64,000 nt of DNA from Haliotis asinina. Its lineage: Eukaryota; Mollusca; Gastropoda; Lepetellida; Haliotidae. Both the position numbers and the translations under genes were made by a program. The notes under the pieces were generated by a model, which was given only the letters and a program-made list of their open reading frames with translations, did not search any database and was not told the origin of the DNA. Positions 11,081 through 24,861 of the stretch are shown here, one piece after another; position 1 is the first letter of the stretch; each line of letters opens with the position of its first letter. The stretch is taken from NCBI RefSeq assembly GCF_037392515.1, contig NC_090291.1, positions 16,643,501 through 16,707,500 on the forward strand, given 5' to 3'.

Positions 11081-11980
11081 GCCCACTACAAGCAATGGAC
11101 AAAGTGTTATTGGCTCATGGGCAATAATGGTGAAGGGAAATAATTCTCCAAATATTTACAAGTATGGGCAACCAGGTTTCTCATTTGACGCAGGTGTTAC
11201 GCTCATTGGTGCGTACTGTTATGTTTTAAAGTTATCTCTATAAATATGTGAATGAAATGTAACATCAAGTTTCCAAATAAACACAGTGTTCTCTGCATAA
11301 ATAGAGTCACATCAGTGCACAGTATTTTTGGTTATGTCTTCAAGTGGCTATGTCCAGCACTATTTAATTCCTTAATATTGTTGGTAACGTTTTAAAGATT
11401 CTGACGTAACGTTATTACAAACAGATGAACAGTTCAATCAAATATAACCAATACTGATTATATTTAATTCATAAGTGCTGTAGTTCATTTTCACGTCGTT
11501 TCGGCATTATAAAACTTTTGGGTGTTATGGCAGCCGGGCCTCATTCATTATAATCACACTGTCCTGGAGGGGTCGTTGTAGCGCATTTCAAGGGGGTGTT
11601 TTACACATTTTTGACATTGCGACCTTACCAACCTGAAAGTATATTTGGACCTTGGAAATCGTCGTTATGTCGCATTGTCCTCATTCAGATGAATACAAAA
11701 ATACCAGATTAATAGCCACAATATATTGTGTTGTGGCATTGATGCAGTTTGGTTAATTTTACCACTTTTTTGCTTTTGGCGAGAACACAACAATGTCCGT
11801 TCTAGGATTCCATACAGTGTCAGCTGTCTGGCAGCTTTGTCATGGCCACCACATAAGCTGTCGAGATCATAATCTTTGATAAGCCATTGCAGTAAAACAT
11901 TCAAATTTCCCATGGTAACAATCGGTCGATATGTGGAAGACAAGTCAAGGAACATCATAGACTGTCAAACGCTTTAATGT
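11081..11980. other. unassigned spacer
   Basis: No repeat or domain was recognised. A minus-strand frame of 97 codons at 11665-11958 has no motif I can place. Confidence 0.4.
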
Positions 11981-12072
11981 AAGACCAATTCTAACCCTGA
12001 TCTTCCCTGATGACCAGCGACAAACATCTGTTCCTGAAGACGAACTCTAACCCCCGATCTTCCCGTGTTGAT
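11981..12072 (-). mobile_element. SINE family B head, duplicated
   Basis: Two tandem copies of the reversed family B head (CTAACCCTGATCTTCC and CTAACCCCCGATCTTCC) lie about 60 bases apart, with no core or tail. Confidence 0.6.
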
Positions 12073-12689
12073 CGCAGAGAACACATAAATCAAAGGCATT
12101 CCCACATGCAGTGTAGCCGGAACATGACCCCCGGCTGTTATGTTCCGTCAAGTACACTCACATACAAATACAGTTGTTATTCAGTCGTGTCAGCACCATT
12201 GTGGCGTGATCAACTTGTCGTTCTTCTTCAATGATGGTAATCAAGGTTGTTGGACACCTACAAGTGGAGGTTGTTTGTAGCAGACCCTTTCAGCAATAGA
12301 CGTGTCGGCTCGCTGAGGTGATAATCAGTCCATTCCATAATGTACCTCGTTGTCCTTAACCATACCTCTGTTGGGACATCATGACTGAGAGAGGGGGGAA
12401 TGGGGAGGATGCCAAGGTCGTCTGTTTTGTAGTGCGCGGGAGAAACACATGAGAAATAGAAAGAGAGAGCGAGGCAGGAAGGGAGGGAGACGGGTCTCTC
12501 TTAGTACTCGGATGAATTGTATAAGGAGAGAGAGAGAGAGAAAGAAAGAGTGAGATGGATGTTTTGCAGTGATCAGGATAAACACATGAGAGAGAGTTAG
12601 ATTGACAGAGAAATTGTATTTTTCATTTTTTGTAGTGGGCTTGCGAATGTTAGAGATGCAGATATACTCATGGTTCGCAAAGTCTATTA
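12073..12689. other. spacer with GA-rich tract
   Basis: Bases 12450-12600 are a purine-rich GA/GAAA microsatellite. The open frame on its opposite strand (FLSLSLL-type) is low-complexity. Confidence 0.6.
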
Positions 12690-13035
12690 ATATAACCCCA
12701 TATATCCATTCATATCATAATTATGTTGTATGTGTGATTATGAAGCACGGGACACTTCATACATTGATTTAAGACATGTACGTGTTATGATCAAAGGCAA
12801 GCATCACGTACACAGCTTATGCGCATCATGAACCACATATCACGTGTCACGAAAGTTGTTCCTACATTTCGACAACTTCGAGAATCAATTGATTTCGTTG
12901 TTGATAAGCAAATAGATCTCCTCAACTAACAACTGCACAAGGATAGGAAGTTATTGATAGGTGGAATAATGACATGATACTGAAGACTATTAAACATATG
13001 CTGCTAGTCATCCATCAACAATCAGCCTGTTCCCC
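12690..13035 (+). mobile_element. decayed Tc1-like element fragment
   Basis: Parallel to 26880-27240: both contain TTGATTT followed by an ACGTGxTAxGATCAAAGG block, an AATCAATTGATTT block with GTTGATAAG, then CTCCTCAACT and CATCCATC. The second copy goes on into recognisable Tc1 transposase sequence, so this one is its older, stop-ridden relative, cut off after the DNA-binding region. Confidence 0.6.
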
Positions 13036-14259
13036 AAAGAACATCACACAGCAATATTATCCTCGCTCTCATACTAGAACAAATAGAACAGGTGAAATTT
13101 CATGTTCACAATTTTATCACTTAAAACTGTATTTGCTTCTTTAGTTCATTGACATTATAAAATATCTCGCCCATGGGTGAAAAGAACTTGGCCCAGAATG
13201 TGTTCCTGTGTTCAAAGCTCTTCAGGGTTGCAAATGTTTGAAGTACGTTTACACGTGGCTTGACACACAAGTCAAGTTTTTCAAAACTTAATTCAGGTAA
13301 TTTGTAGCGTCACTGAAATAGCCATGGGGGGATATTTTAATAACGCTGCATCTCCGCTGATGTAAGTGAAAAGAAGTTGAAATTAATTTCAAGAAACTTT
13401 TTCTTTCGTTTTTGCAAAGTAAAATGTAAAATTTATATTCAGCAAGGAAGAGATGTTGTCTCTATGGGTAAAATGGTTTACCAAAAGTAGTTTAAATTGT
13501 TTGTTTTTGTTTTTGTTTTCGTTTTGTTGTTGTTGTTGTTCTTTTTTCTGGTTTTTTTTCGTTTTGTTTTGTTTTGTTTTGTTTTGTTTTGGTTTTTTTT
13601 CGAAAAAATATCAAGTTTATTCCCTGAGTATTAATTTACACCCTGATGCTAGTACTAGCACCGTGTACATGCCCACAAGATGATCTGGTTGATGACATTC
13701 ACAAGTAGCCAATCCTATACGAATGAACAGCCTAATAACTTTGCATGTACCTTGATACAAACAACACTGCTGTTTGTTGATACAACAGACCAAAGGAGGT
13801 ACGTTGTGGATCCAATTTGATGACATGTCAAGTCAAGGCGTTCAATCGATTTTGATAAGTCCGTAGGGGAACATTATCATCAGCAATAGAGAAGCCACGG
13901 AATGGTGTACTGGGTCTTCTAACGGAGGACTCATACAGTTGTAGTTATCTACACTTGCAATGATTCCTGAAGGATAATGCCTCTATGAAGGAGATTCCTA
14001 TCAATGCCGTATGCGACTGAGTTCCCTAAAGATGATGATGGTTCTTTGTGAAAAAGTCTGAAAGATGATGCATGTGTTGGTGTTGTCCCTATGGGTTGTA
14101 CAGGAGATCTCTGCTGATGATTCTACTGTGTTTGATACCAGGACGAATGGTGAATTCTTGTATCAACAGATCCTATGGGGAATTGCGGCCACCCCTGTTT
14201 AAGGTATCAGTTGCTCTGGTACCAGTGTTGAGAGCATTATCCTGTCTTGTATCATAGAG
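13036..14259. other. spacer with T/G-rich simple repeats
   Basis: 13498-13602 holds (GTT)n and (GTTTT)n tracts with long T runs. No gene was seen. Confidence 0.6.
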
Positions 14260-14413
14260 CTGTGGGATAGACTAGTGGTTAATGCTTTCACTCATGACGC
14301 CAAAGGCCCGGTTTGATAGCCCTGTGGGGATAATGTGTGAAACCATTTCTGGTTTTCCCAGTCGTGATATTGCTGGAATTTTTATAAAGGCGGCAGACTG
14401 AACTCACGCACTA
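14260..14413 (+). mobile_element. SINE family A, nearly complete, diverged
   Basis: Box A GATAGACTAGTGGTTAATGC, box B-like CCGGTTTGATAGCC, body GTGTGAAACCATTTCTGG and GTGATATTGCTGGAATTT, then AGGCGGCAGACTGAACTCACGCAC as a mutated tail. Confidence 0.85.
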
Positions 14414-17307
14414 ACTCTAGTACCCTGATGACTGTATCGTGTGTTGCAATATACTTGCAGTGTGGAGATATTGGTGAAAATAACTTACATGCGTGCGGCT
14501 GAAAATGAACTTACAGATATTATGGAATGGTTTTCATGTAGGTCTCGTTTCGCTGAGGATGAAATTATGTATGACTTTAGTCCATATAATTTAGCTTTCG
14601 AGAAGGCTATGTATGTAATCTTTCAAAACACATTCGTTTGCGAGAAAAAGATTCTTTTCTGTGCCTAGTCTTTGTTTTCATCGGTTTTGCAAATCGATGT
14701 GAATCAGCGTCATAATCTCATGAGAATATGCCGATAGATCAGCCTTGATGTGTAGAGATGATGTTCTGGGATGTATTTCAGACGCATGCATAGAATGTCA
14801 ACGTAACTCTGGCGGGTTTTTTTTGTGTTTTTTTTTTAAAAGTTGTAGCATCAAGATGATCCTTCCAGTAGTCGAGTAGACGTTGCAGAGAAGTTGTTGC
14901 AGAATAGACGTTGCAGAGTAATGTTTCACAGTGTTTTCGAGGGATCGTTTAGATAAACCGGCAGATGCCAAAGTCTGGACCATGATGTTTTGATATTATG
15001 TGCAATTAAAGCATCCCATCTGGACCTTTCACGACTCAGCATACAGAGCACCCCCATGCCCCCTCCCCTTCCCCCCAATGTTGAAAACCAGTTCTATTTC
15101 CCAGATGTTTTCCTATACTTCTAAGCGTCGAAATCCATGTACTTCTGCACAGTAGTCGTAATTCCAAATTATCTGTCAAAGGTTTCCGATCCATCGATCA
15201 CTTGATTGACGGGTTTGTTCCCATGGCACTATACTGCTGTCCAACGTCCGGCAAGGCATACTTCCATGTTAAGGCGAATTTTGTGAAAACCGGGTGCAAC
15301 CAGTAGGCTACAACATGCTTTCCCTTCTCGAGATTTTCTGTGATCCATATAATTTTCACCCTTATTGATTCATTTACACCAACATGAATTTGATTCTGAG
15401 GAGAGTCAAGATCGGGATTCCTTGTAGTGACTTTCTGCTTATCATACCTGGAAATACGTCATACATTGACCGACGTCATGTGCAACTCACAGACGTCATA
15501 GAATTTCAAAATAACCTTTCGTATGTGCAGTGTCGATACACATTACTTGTTGTTGCCGATTTGGGTCTGTTACTTAGTATGTGATGCCCTTTCATGTGTA
15601 TATTTCATTTGGAACCGACAGAGGGTATCGAAACCCAATATCACCTACACATTTCCAAATCCACAATCGCCCTTAAAAGTTCACTTGAAGCCACAAAGGG
15701 TACTTCGATTAATTTGTTTTTCTTGCTGTTTTTGGCTGCCATCCTCTATTGCGTTATCCCTTTACAGGTTAACACCTTCTGAACTAAGAAACTCGATTAG
15801 CAGATAGAAGCACCTGGGTCGCAGGTCTCACCAACTCTGTCTTGTAATAGGAAGTCATTTATACATAGACTTACGCAGCACCAGTAGACCATCTAGACGG
15901 CTGCACTTCCGGTTCGTGTCTTGTCGTAAAGTGGTTTTTGTGACCTTCAACATTTGCAAGTTTCAACAATTGCGAATGTTCCGTACTCTACAACTCTTTT
16001 CGATTATGAGCACAGTGACTATCATACCCAAGTGATGCATTTTTCGAAGTTACCTTCAGGATTCTGGGACTGTTACTAAAACGTTATTGTAGATTTGCTC
16101 CGAATGTTCTTCAGTGGATGCGATTTCATATTTATTACTCTTTCAACGTTAAAACGACTTGTCTAAAAGAGGTTACGTAATTCACTCTTTAACGCAAAAC
16201 CAATTTTGTCAAACATGCAGAAAAAGTTTATGGATCTCGCGTTCTTTTCGCGATCAATACCCATGCGTGTTGCCAATTACAATCATCGTTTCACTGCCCG
16301 AGTTTCTAGTCATGACACACTGAAAATAATTGCCGCAATTTTTTCCATAATCATAAAAAGGTATTCGTAAAGAAAAGCTTCAAAAGCAATTTATTGGTGA
16401 GTGACCTTTGATAACCAACTGATGTACACAATTGTAATGGAGAGAAGATGGGTTTGCCTTCAAATAATGGCAACATTAGCTGCTATTCGTATGGATTTTA
16501 AGTACGAAAACGAGCTAAGTCAGAGAAAAAAACCAACATATAATGTATTTGGTAATTGACTTTTCTACTAACTTGCAGTAAATTTTAAGATTTAAACTTA
16601 TAAAAATTAAGTATCTGACGTAGAGACACCCTCCATGTCTTAAAGTGTTTTCAGACTTAAGTTCTTTTCAGTTAGAGAAGGAAAATCTCTAAAAGCTACA
16701 GGTGTGATATGTGAGGTATTTGAAAATGTGCATTTTAGAAATCCTTTAAACCGATGAACCGACAAATCACCTTCATGTTTCAAGAGGTTTAGATCTGGCA
16801 ATATTTTATTATTAGCTAAAAGGAAAAAAATGCAGTTCTCTTAATCACTTAATTTCGTCTTGCTCAGCTGTTTCTGTTTGCGTAAGTTTTTGTTCGTATT
16901 GTGCTTTTTGTCTTACGAGTGAGAAAAAGCTCCAGAATGGTTCGTCATAATGATAGGCGTTCTGGGAGATTTTACAGATTGTCTAGTACAGGATAATATG
17001 TGTAGCGATCCATGTTACAAATCAGCGCTCAACTGCAGTTGAAGGAAGTTCACTGAGTATAGATTAATTACCAGACAAGTGATTTGACCTCAGCATCCAA
17101 TAATTACATAATGGCACTGCTGTAGTGTCAATGCCGCGGATGCCCTTGTCTGAAATTTATTGGATTTTTTTTACATAATAACCGTTCTGTTCTGCAAACT
17201 ACCTGTATTGAAGAGTGAACTGAAAAATATCAAACTCGACGTTTGAAATTAGTAGCCAGAGTATCGTGACAGTGTTGTAAACTGTTAGAGAGTCTATAGA
17301 AATCCAT
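14414..17307. other. long spacer, nothing recognised
   Basis: About 2.9 kb of AT-rich unique DNA. Several 60-95 codon frames (for example 15384-15807) lack motifs. No SINE or tandem repeat was seen apart from a short T run at 14817-14838. Confidence 0.4.
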
Positions 17308-17348
17308 GTCTGTCTGTTTGTTTGTTTGTTTGTTTGTTTGTTTGTTTG
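17308..17348. repeat. (GTTT)n microsatellite
   Basis: About ten GTTT units directly upstream of a reversed SINE. Confidence 0.95.
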
Positions 17349-17369
17349 GTCCGCATACGACACTATCAG

Positions 17370-17556
17370 AGCTATATGACGACAGTATGTAATTAATCGA
17401 GTGTGGAGCAGACAATCCGGTGACTGACATCATGAACACCGCAAACGGGATACGATGACATGTGTCCACCAAGTCAGCGAGCCGGACCGCCCAATCCCGT
17501 CAGTCGCCTTTCACGACACACATAGGTTACTGCATACCAAATTTAACCCAGACCTA
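17370..17556 (-). mobile_element. SINE family B, near complete
   Basis: Reverse-strand copy with GATACGATGACATGTGTCC, CAAGTCAGCGAGCC, CCCGTCAGTCGCC and a degraded head (TTTAACCCAGACC). The 3' tail is worn. Confidence 0.85.
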
Positions 17557-18196
17557 CCTATGTATATTGTTCAGGTGGGGTTATTCCACAGACTAATGCC
17601 TTGTAGATGCATGACATGACATGGTATTCTAAAACGCTAACAATGGCGACATTTATTAAAACTGTAGCATATCATAGATGTTGTATATTGCATACAATGT
17701 GTCCTACTGATTTTGTACTGGAGACAATGATTTCCCCAGGTCATATATATATTTTTTATGTGTAATAAAACATATATGTTTTGATTATTAGTGTTAAGAC
17801 TGTCAATGGCGTCAAAAGCCTGCGCGAAAGGAGGAAACAGTGCCATGGCTGTTGCAGCGTTGCCTTAAATTGAGCTGCAAAAGAATACACGCCTATGCTT
17901 GATATTGGTGATACGGAACCTGAAAGGAAAGGATACACCATTCGGTGAATGTTCTCCCCCCAGGTTTACCTTGAAATCCACTTGTCAAGTGTATATTTCT
18001 TTCGCTCGGGAGTGTAGGTTTCCCTTTCACAGCCTGCTATTAGAATAGGAGGACTGCATGAATATGGCAACAAGTTTCTAATAAGAACATTTACTTTCAA
18101 AAATATTTCAATAACACTTGCAAAATGCAACACGATGCAAAATGTGCACTTTTAGGAAGCCTGGATCATATGTTTTCTACTGATAAACCATTCCCT

Positions 18197-18332
18197 GTGA
18201 GTGAGTGAATGAGTGAGTGAGTGAGTGAGTAAGTTTACTTTTACGTGTCTTATAGCAATATTCCATCGATATCACAGTGGGGGACAGCAGAAATGGTCTT
18301 CACATACTGTACCCAGGTCCTCTGTGTTTACA
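18197..18332 (-). mobile_element. SINE family A, 3' two thirds
   Basis: Begins with an inverted (GTGA)n tail and continues with ATAGCAATATTCCATCGAT, TCACAGTGGGGGACA and GAAATGGTCTTCACA, then loses similarity before box B. Confidence 0.85.
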
Positions 18333-18763
18333 CGTCATCGTTGAGATATATATAGGGACGATATTTGTTATGGTATTGATCTAAATAGACATGTTTCATT
18401 CTTTCTCACTAATCTGTGTTTGATACCAATGTGTTTACCAACTGAGGTATTGGTTTATCGATTGGTTTCAGGTACTCGTGTGATTGATATTCCCGCTAAT
18501 GTTTCTCGGTACGTTACCTAATTAATTATAGAGAGATTCATCGAGTCGGAATGAGTATTTCACACACATGATATAAGCGAGCATTTCACACAGGTGAAGT
18601 AAGTGTGTATTTCACATAGATGATGTAAGTGTGTATTTTACATAAAGGATAAATGCGTGTTTTTCATTTAGATTACATAAGTAGTTACATACTCTCCACC
18701 GTCATACAGCTCAAACATTACTGTGAATGGTGCCAATTAATGCATACTAAAGCCGTTAGATAT
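18333..18763. repeat. degenerate ~27-bp tandem repeat within spacer
   Basis: Bases 18551-18665 contain about four degenerate copies of a 27-28 bp unit of the form GTGTATTTCACATAGATGATGTAA. The rest is unassigned. Confidence 0.5.
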
Positions 18764-18962
18764 AGATCCGTTACATAACGGTTCATAATTGGCACATTGC
18801 AATCCATGTTTGCCGTGAGAAGTAACTAACGGGATCGAGTGGTCAGGCTCTGTGACATGATGGCTTATATTCCTTATATCCCAACTAGTCGATGCTCAGG
18901 ATTTCCATCACTGGATTATCTGGTCCAGTATTATTCACAGATCGACCTTCATTCAGCTGCGG
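18764..18962 (+). mobile_element. SINE family B, tail missing
   Basis: AATCCATGTTTGCCGTGAGA, CTAACGGGATCGAGTGGTCA, TCGATGCTCAGGA and CACTGGATTATCTGGTCCAG follow in family order. The terminal GCGTAAAAC block is absent. Confidence 0.85.
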
Positions 18963-20750
18963 AGGTAGACGCTTAAGAGACTAGATGTATACGTTACCAC
19001 ATAATCTGTAAATAATCGAGGAGTGCTATATGCTGTACTTAGTGTGTACATGCAACAAACAGGCCTATATGTATGAGGGTGATATTCTTCTGAATGTAGC
19101 TGGGAAGATCGATAAACAGGTGGGTAACGAGGTCGATGAGCGTCAGGTCAGTAGATCGATAGAGGACTAGAAAGCACACGCAGGTGTGTGGAGACAGATA
19201 TAGAAAGGCTGAAAGTCAAGTGTGTGAGAGTTGGGTGGGCGTTACGTTGACGTTGACGTTGACGTTGACGTTGACAGCGTCCATTGTACAACTGTGACAG
19301 TGTCATGGGTATATTTGGTTCAGCAGTATTACAGCTGTTCGGTGTTATTTGTAAACAAATCGAGTCTCAATGAGACAATCCAGCGGTTGCCACCATGGGG
19401 TATGATGGAAGAGCTTGTGTTTGTGAATCACGATGAAATAGAGATGACACCAGGTGTTCGCGAAAAGGTGAGCGTATCCTGCCCCACCGGTGGCATCCAC
19501 CATAAATATATGCTAAGTTTAGTCAATTGTTCACTTGAAATAACTCGGGAATGTATGGTATATGTCAAAATGGGGAATTGCATCGGACATTATTTGATAT
19601 AATGTGGAAATTCCCGCCACATGCGTTCCACAAAACGTCTTGAAACCTTTAATGGGGCCTCGAATGTTGTAACCTTGAGCAGACAACTGCGGAGCAAGAG
19701 TGGTATGTCGTCCTTTGAAATTCAGATACAAAGAGGGGGGTCGATTTCATATTTCCAAACCTTGTAAAATGTAAACTCCAAAGGCTGGGGCCGTTGGAAT
19801 AGCTCAACATGAAAGGAACGTTCACAGTTGAAATCATCCCTTTTTTGTCACTTTCAATTTTTATGCATATATCTAAATATGAAACAGTTGAGGCGGTCTC
19901 ACGTATTTCCCAGCGATATAGGCAGGTAGCTACTTAGGCAGGTGGATGGGTAGGTAGGCAGGCAGACAGGCAGGTGCGTGGCTGGTTCCTTCAATTTGGA
20001 TGGAAGATAGGTAGGTAGGTAAGTATGTAGGTGGGTAGGTAGGAAGGTGCTTTTTTGAAACATTCATGACGTAATTAGGACTATGTCATTGCTTGTGCTA
20101 ATCAATACGGTATAAGAATCAAACCTTTAGAACTTTCGTTCACTTTGTTAAGGCTATTGTAGAGACAACAAGAGACACAACCAAGTAATAATAACTTTCA
20201 TAAACAGAATAAATAATACTTATTCATGAAACACAATAATATTTCATGAAACACGATATTATCAATAGATAACGACACAATTCAGTGATATTCAGTCGAC
20301 TGCTGCCCCTCCAGTGGATGAGATTTGTGTCAATATTTGTCTCCACGCCATTAAATATTGATTATTCTCATCACTATTGCACACCTGGTGAGGTAGCAGC
20401 TACCTATCAATTATAACACGAACAGATATCGTACAGGTAAACTGGAAATCACTCCATCTCATTAGAACACTTGAATAAATATTTGATCTTATTGTGCTGA
20501 TACGACCAGTGACAATATTCGAAATTTCAGTCAATGTCTAGTTACCTGTCATTGATTGCCAAACAGTATCGCTGATGTCATGACTTCCATTGTATCCAGT
20601 ACTGATGACATCACAGAGCACGAACATTGTTGAGTCAATAACCTTCTCTTCATTGGTACCAGATACGTTCCTCTTATACAATGTGTAATTCTATTCTATT
20701 GTATGTTGTGTAATTCTCTTCTATTGTATATTGGGCTAAGTATCAACACG
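18963..20750. other. spacer with simple repeats
   Basis: Contains (ACGTTG)5 at about 19244-19275 and a GGTA/GGCA-rich tract at 19920-20050. A 123-codon forward frame (19231-19602) starts inside the first tract and shows no domain. Confidence 0.5.
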
Positions 20751-20904
20751 TATATATACCTGAGCTTGCAGAGACGTAGTTTCAAAGTGAAACTGTCGTG
20801 AGTCTTACTGCTTACTGAACTGTTCATCTACTGTTTGAAGACATCGTAGAATCGCCAAGGGGTGTTTCTGTTTGGAAAAGAAAACATCATACTCGAGTAT
20901 AAAG
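20751..20904 (+). promoter_or_regulatory. candidate TATA promoter plus first exon
   Basis: TATATATA at 20751-20758 lies about 25-30 bases before GACGTAGTTTCAAAG, a reasonable start region. The following 125 bases have no ATG and end at AAAG/GTAGGT (donor GT at 20905), as expected for a non-coding first exon. It is inferred from signals only. A possible last exon on the same strand is at 24571-24751. Confidence 0.25.
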
Positions 20905-22508
20905 GTAGGTCCGGTGTGTATGTGATATACTAACCATAAGCCTTAATGACTTTTAACCTTTCAGCTTGAATTAGTGAAAGGCCATTTCTCGTTAGTAAAC
21001 TAAAACTTATTGAGATTTATCTTAATGTGAGTCATTTCTTGTAAGTCAAACTATACTAGTGTCTCCACGCTCTGCTTCAATTTCAAGGACAAAAAGGACC
21101 AGATGTGGGTATGGCACGAAGTTGATGTATGTGCGATTCCGCAAATTTATACTTCCAAGTATATACTTCCAAGAGCTGATGTTTCTACTTTGCGTGAACA
21201 TATATGTCAAGGGCGGTTTGGTAGTGAAGACGTGTGCCAGTCAATCTGGAGATAAAATGTGATGGGTGATGTTCGCGAGCGTAACGTTATCCACCCTAAC
21301 CGGAGCGTGGTGGTTTTCAGATTCCAAACAGATATGACAAGGACACGGACACGAACGCGCGTGCGTATATACGTGCGTACTTACGTGTTTCCTTGCGTGG
21401 AGAAGAATAAGACAATACATGCTGGTACCAGAGTTACTCCAACTAACGCCTTATGAAATTCGGCCGACTGAAAAGCTCGCAAACCTTTGTCATTCAAATG
21501 AGAACAAAGCTATGAAAGGTTCTTTTAAATAGCGTACGATACATACCCAGTGCCTCAACTGAAAAAAATCACCACCACTGCAACCTGGAGATGTAGCGAC
21601 CTACGAACAACTGTTTAATCAATTCCGTATTTATATCCATTTCGCTTTTGTAATAGGGTTACATTCAACGGCTGTAAGAGTCAAGCTCAACTTAGGAATA
21701 TTTATAAGCATGTGACACCTCAAAAAGGCAATCATTAAGCACACATGCTTTTGTTCTCCTCAGCCTATCTGCATATTGTTGATAGTCCATTGTTCTTGAT
21801 GCCGTGCCAGACCTCATCATAGTAACCAGAGGTCTTCTTAAGATGATACAGAACTTATTTATCTCGGCCATCAATAGAGTTTAAGCTCACATCATGAATC
21901 TGAGAACGATGGTTCTATCAATTTTGAGCACAACCTTTGCGTATGAATTACCTTCTTCGTTAAGATATCGTTGTTGGATTAAATTTCATTTCAGAATATT
22001 TATTTGGCAACATAGCGTTCTTGCTAAGTACCTGTTTATTATGAGATTTGTTCCGCTCTGTCGTGCAGAGGGCGTGGTGTGGAAGGAGATTGATCATATG
22101 AACGACAAGCGGCGTTGTTGGAGTTCTTTGTCTCCTAGGTATCTCACTCCAACAAGCATGTATCAAATTATCGCCGCATGGTATCCCAGAACACCGTTTC
22201 ACCTTTATGGAGGAGAATCTGCTGTCACAACTAGCTTTCTGGTTGAACACAATGAAAGCTTCTGAGGATGTGATGGCGTGGTTTTGTTGCGATAGGGATT
22301 TATCTTGGTCGAAATGGTTTCCAAGCTCAGGGTTACCTTACTTTACTTCAACATTATATTTTGGAAATGAAAGTGAAATATGTGTTTGGTTGATCTGTGT
22401 ATCTGGTCTGTTTGTCATATATAATCATGAAATCTTTGGGTCAAATCAGCGGGTCAGATATATGAGCCAGACAGCTGTGTATTTCGTTATCTTTGTATTG
22501 TTTGTTGT
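20905..22508. other. unassigned spacer
   Basis: No repeat was recognised. The overlapping frames at 21894-22512 on both strands have no domain. Confidence 0.4.
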
Positions 22509-22670
22509 TTAATGCCGCACTAAGTACTATTCCCGTTATATGGCGGCGGTCTGTACATATTCGAACCTGTTTGGATCAGACAATCCAATGATCACCATCA
22601 TAAGAAACGATCGCTGCAATTTGGATATGATGGCATGTGTCGTTTAAACAATTTTAACCCGGATCTTCGG
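22509..22670 (-). mobile_element. SINE family B, core deleted
   Basis: Reads AATGCCGCACT, TATGGCGGCGGTCTGTA, CAGACAATCCAATGATCA, GATGGCATGTGTC and then AACCCGGATCTTC. The GATCGGGTGGTCA core is missing between the last two. Confidence 0.8.
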
Positions 22671-24570
22671 AGAGTTATTTCGTTGTGGCAATAGTGAATC
22701 GGTTAATGCGTTTATCATCACCGAGAAAAATCGCAAGCGGATATAGGTCAACGTGCGATGAAATATTGTGACCCACACTAGGTGCTTGTGTACCAGCCTG
22801 TGGCTTATGCGTGGGTAAGACCAAAACACCATGCATTTGTCTCAGGGTAGATAGGTTTTATCTCAAAGTGCAAATGAATCAACCTACTCGACCCAATGTA
22901 TCTTTGACTTCATCATGCTGAAGTTCGTAAAACCACGCTGAGGCTTTTGTTTGAAATATTGAAATATCATGTAACCCGTGACAAAACATATTTATATTCA
23001 TACACTATTTGTATAACTTGTAATTAATTATCTTTAATATTTATGTTTTGTAAACATACTACATAGATGGCAATTAACTGATAAATCAACAATAGTAATT
23101 GGCTGAAGTATTTGAAAGCATTCAAATTATGCTGAATCAATAGAATCAAGATGACTACAAAGTAAATTTGTTTTTCAATTCCGTTTTCAACATAAATTCA
23201 GCACAAACAGAATGAAAAGAGTCAGCAATGTACTGATTCTTCCGCCAATGTCCACACGTTAAACATGGCAGTGTTTATTCACTGGTCAATTTAGTTTTAA
23301 ATTTGTCGTTTAACTATTAAGTGTAACGAGCAGTGTACTTTCTGATAAAGCTATAAGAAATAATGTCAAAGTTTAAAGCCATGTCGCCAATGTGATGCGA
23401 AATATCAAAGTAGGAACCGCTGTGTTTTCGCACTAAGATAATGAGCAGTAGCGTCGGTTCCGAATGTCAGAATGTCACTCAGACTCCGCGCAGGGCTCAT
23501 TACAACTGTCACTGCATCGCGTCAGGACAAGTCGCTGCATGGAGCTTGATTATCACCGTCAACACATGCCACGTGGGCTCCAACACAACACACGCTGTTC
23601 GTTCAAGAACAATTTCCAATTGAAATACACAATTGCTTCGACATTGTTCAAATCACTTCAAACGAAATTTACGCGCAATAGATAGCAATAATTCATATTA
23701 TTCATATTATTCATATTATAATAATATTATATTATCCTCGCACATTCAACTGTTCATAGGTACATAAAGATCAAAGTTGTTTTCAATCTCACCGTTAAAT
23801 GGTTGTTGATATAGTGACTCACGCCAGTGTAAATATACACAATACGAAACATTCTAATACAGTCAAGTAATAAGAGCGTAACGGGACACATATGTGTAAT
23901 GCTGTGGCCGTTATTCAGTCAATACAAACAGCAATGAAATCGGTAAGGGGCAAAACACGCTCCTTGCATACACACGCAATATAAGTGCAATATAATTAAT
24001 ATTAACATCGCGTGGTATCGCCGAAAGCTATGACCTAAACCAAGTTCTTTATAAACGTTTGAAGAAAATAACTTTTTAAAACTCCAGTTTATTATTCCGT
24101 TAAACACATGTTAAAAGACAGTGGTCAGTGAGTAAATGTAGATCAAAATACATAATTCAAACAGCATATTTATATATGCCCATAAAGATACAAAAAATGT
24201 TTAATAAAACTATGATTTGGGTCATAGAAGTAACAGCTTTGACATTTAAAATTTTTATATTAAAAATAAAATACAAGAAATCGTGTGTTATACTCTTATC
24301 AATTTCTTTTCATGTTTATGCTGAATTAAACACTGCGTTCGTGAATAAATAATGAACAGAGATTTGAATAGGTTCGATTTCCGAAGGTTAACTTTCCCGA
24401 TAAACTTACTTTACAATTTTTATTACCGTTACTTTCCATTGATACAACTGAGCTTATGACGTCAGAGTTTTTATGACCACCCGTGGTGATTATTGTATTA
24501 TATTGTATTATATACGGTGGTAATAAATATTACTCGGTTTGTACAAGTCAGCAGATGGGCTACGTGTGTT
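22671..24570. other. AT-rich spacer
   Basis: No gene was recognised. An (ATTCATATT)n stretch lies at about 23695-23735. Confidence 0.4.
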
Positions 24571-24751
24571 AGCTGTGTTCCCAAGTCATTAAACAGCTTC
24601 GATATGTACATCGACGAAGCGCTATGGGAAGAAGTAAATCGACAAACCGAGCTGTTGGGTGATAAGTTCCGAAAAAATTGCAAGGATGTCGAGACTTTGA
24701 ATGATGGCGTTAACAATGGCCCCAGAATCGAAGAGTAACCGCATCAATAAA
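24571..24751 (+). CDS. candidate terminal exon, unknown protein
   Basis: After two possible 3' splice sites (GTGTTAG at about 24570 and CATTAAACAG at about 24597) the frame reads an acidic, helix-like stretch (FDMYIDEALWEEV, then DKFRKNCKDVETLND) to a TAA at 24736-24738. AATAAA follows at 24746-24751, only eight bases later. The combination of acceptor, protein-like composition, stop and poly(A) signal is what a last exon looks like, but no family was recognised and the length is short. It could equally be chance. Confidence 0.2.
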
Positions 24752-24861
24752 TGAAAAAAAGATAAACGTCCTTCCTGGTTGATGTTAATCTGGAATTAAC
24801 TGTTCTACAAATTCCATCTTTGAAGCCATTTGGCACTTTCGATGTCCCTGGCTGCCGTGAT

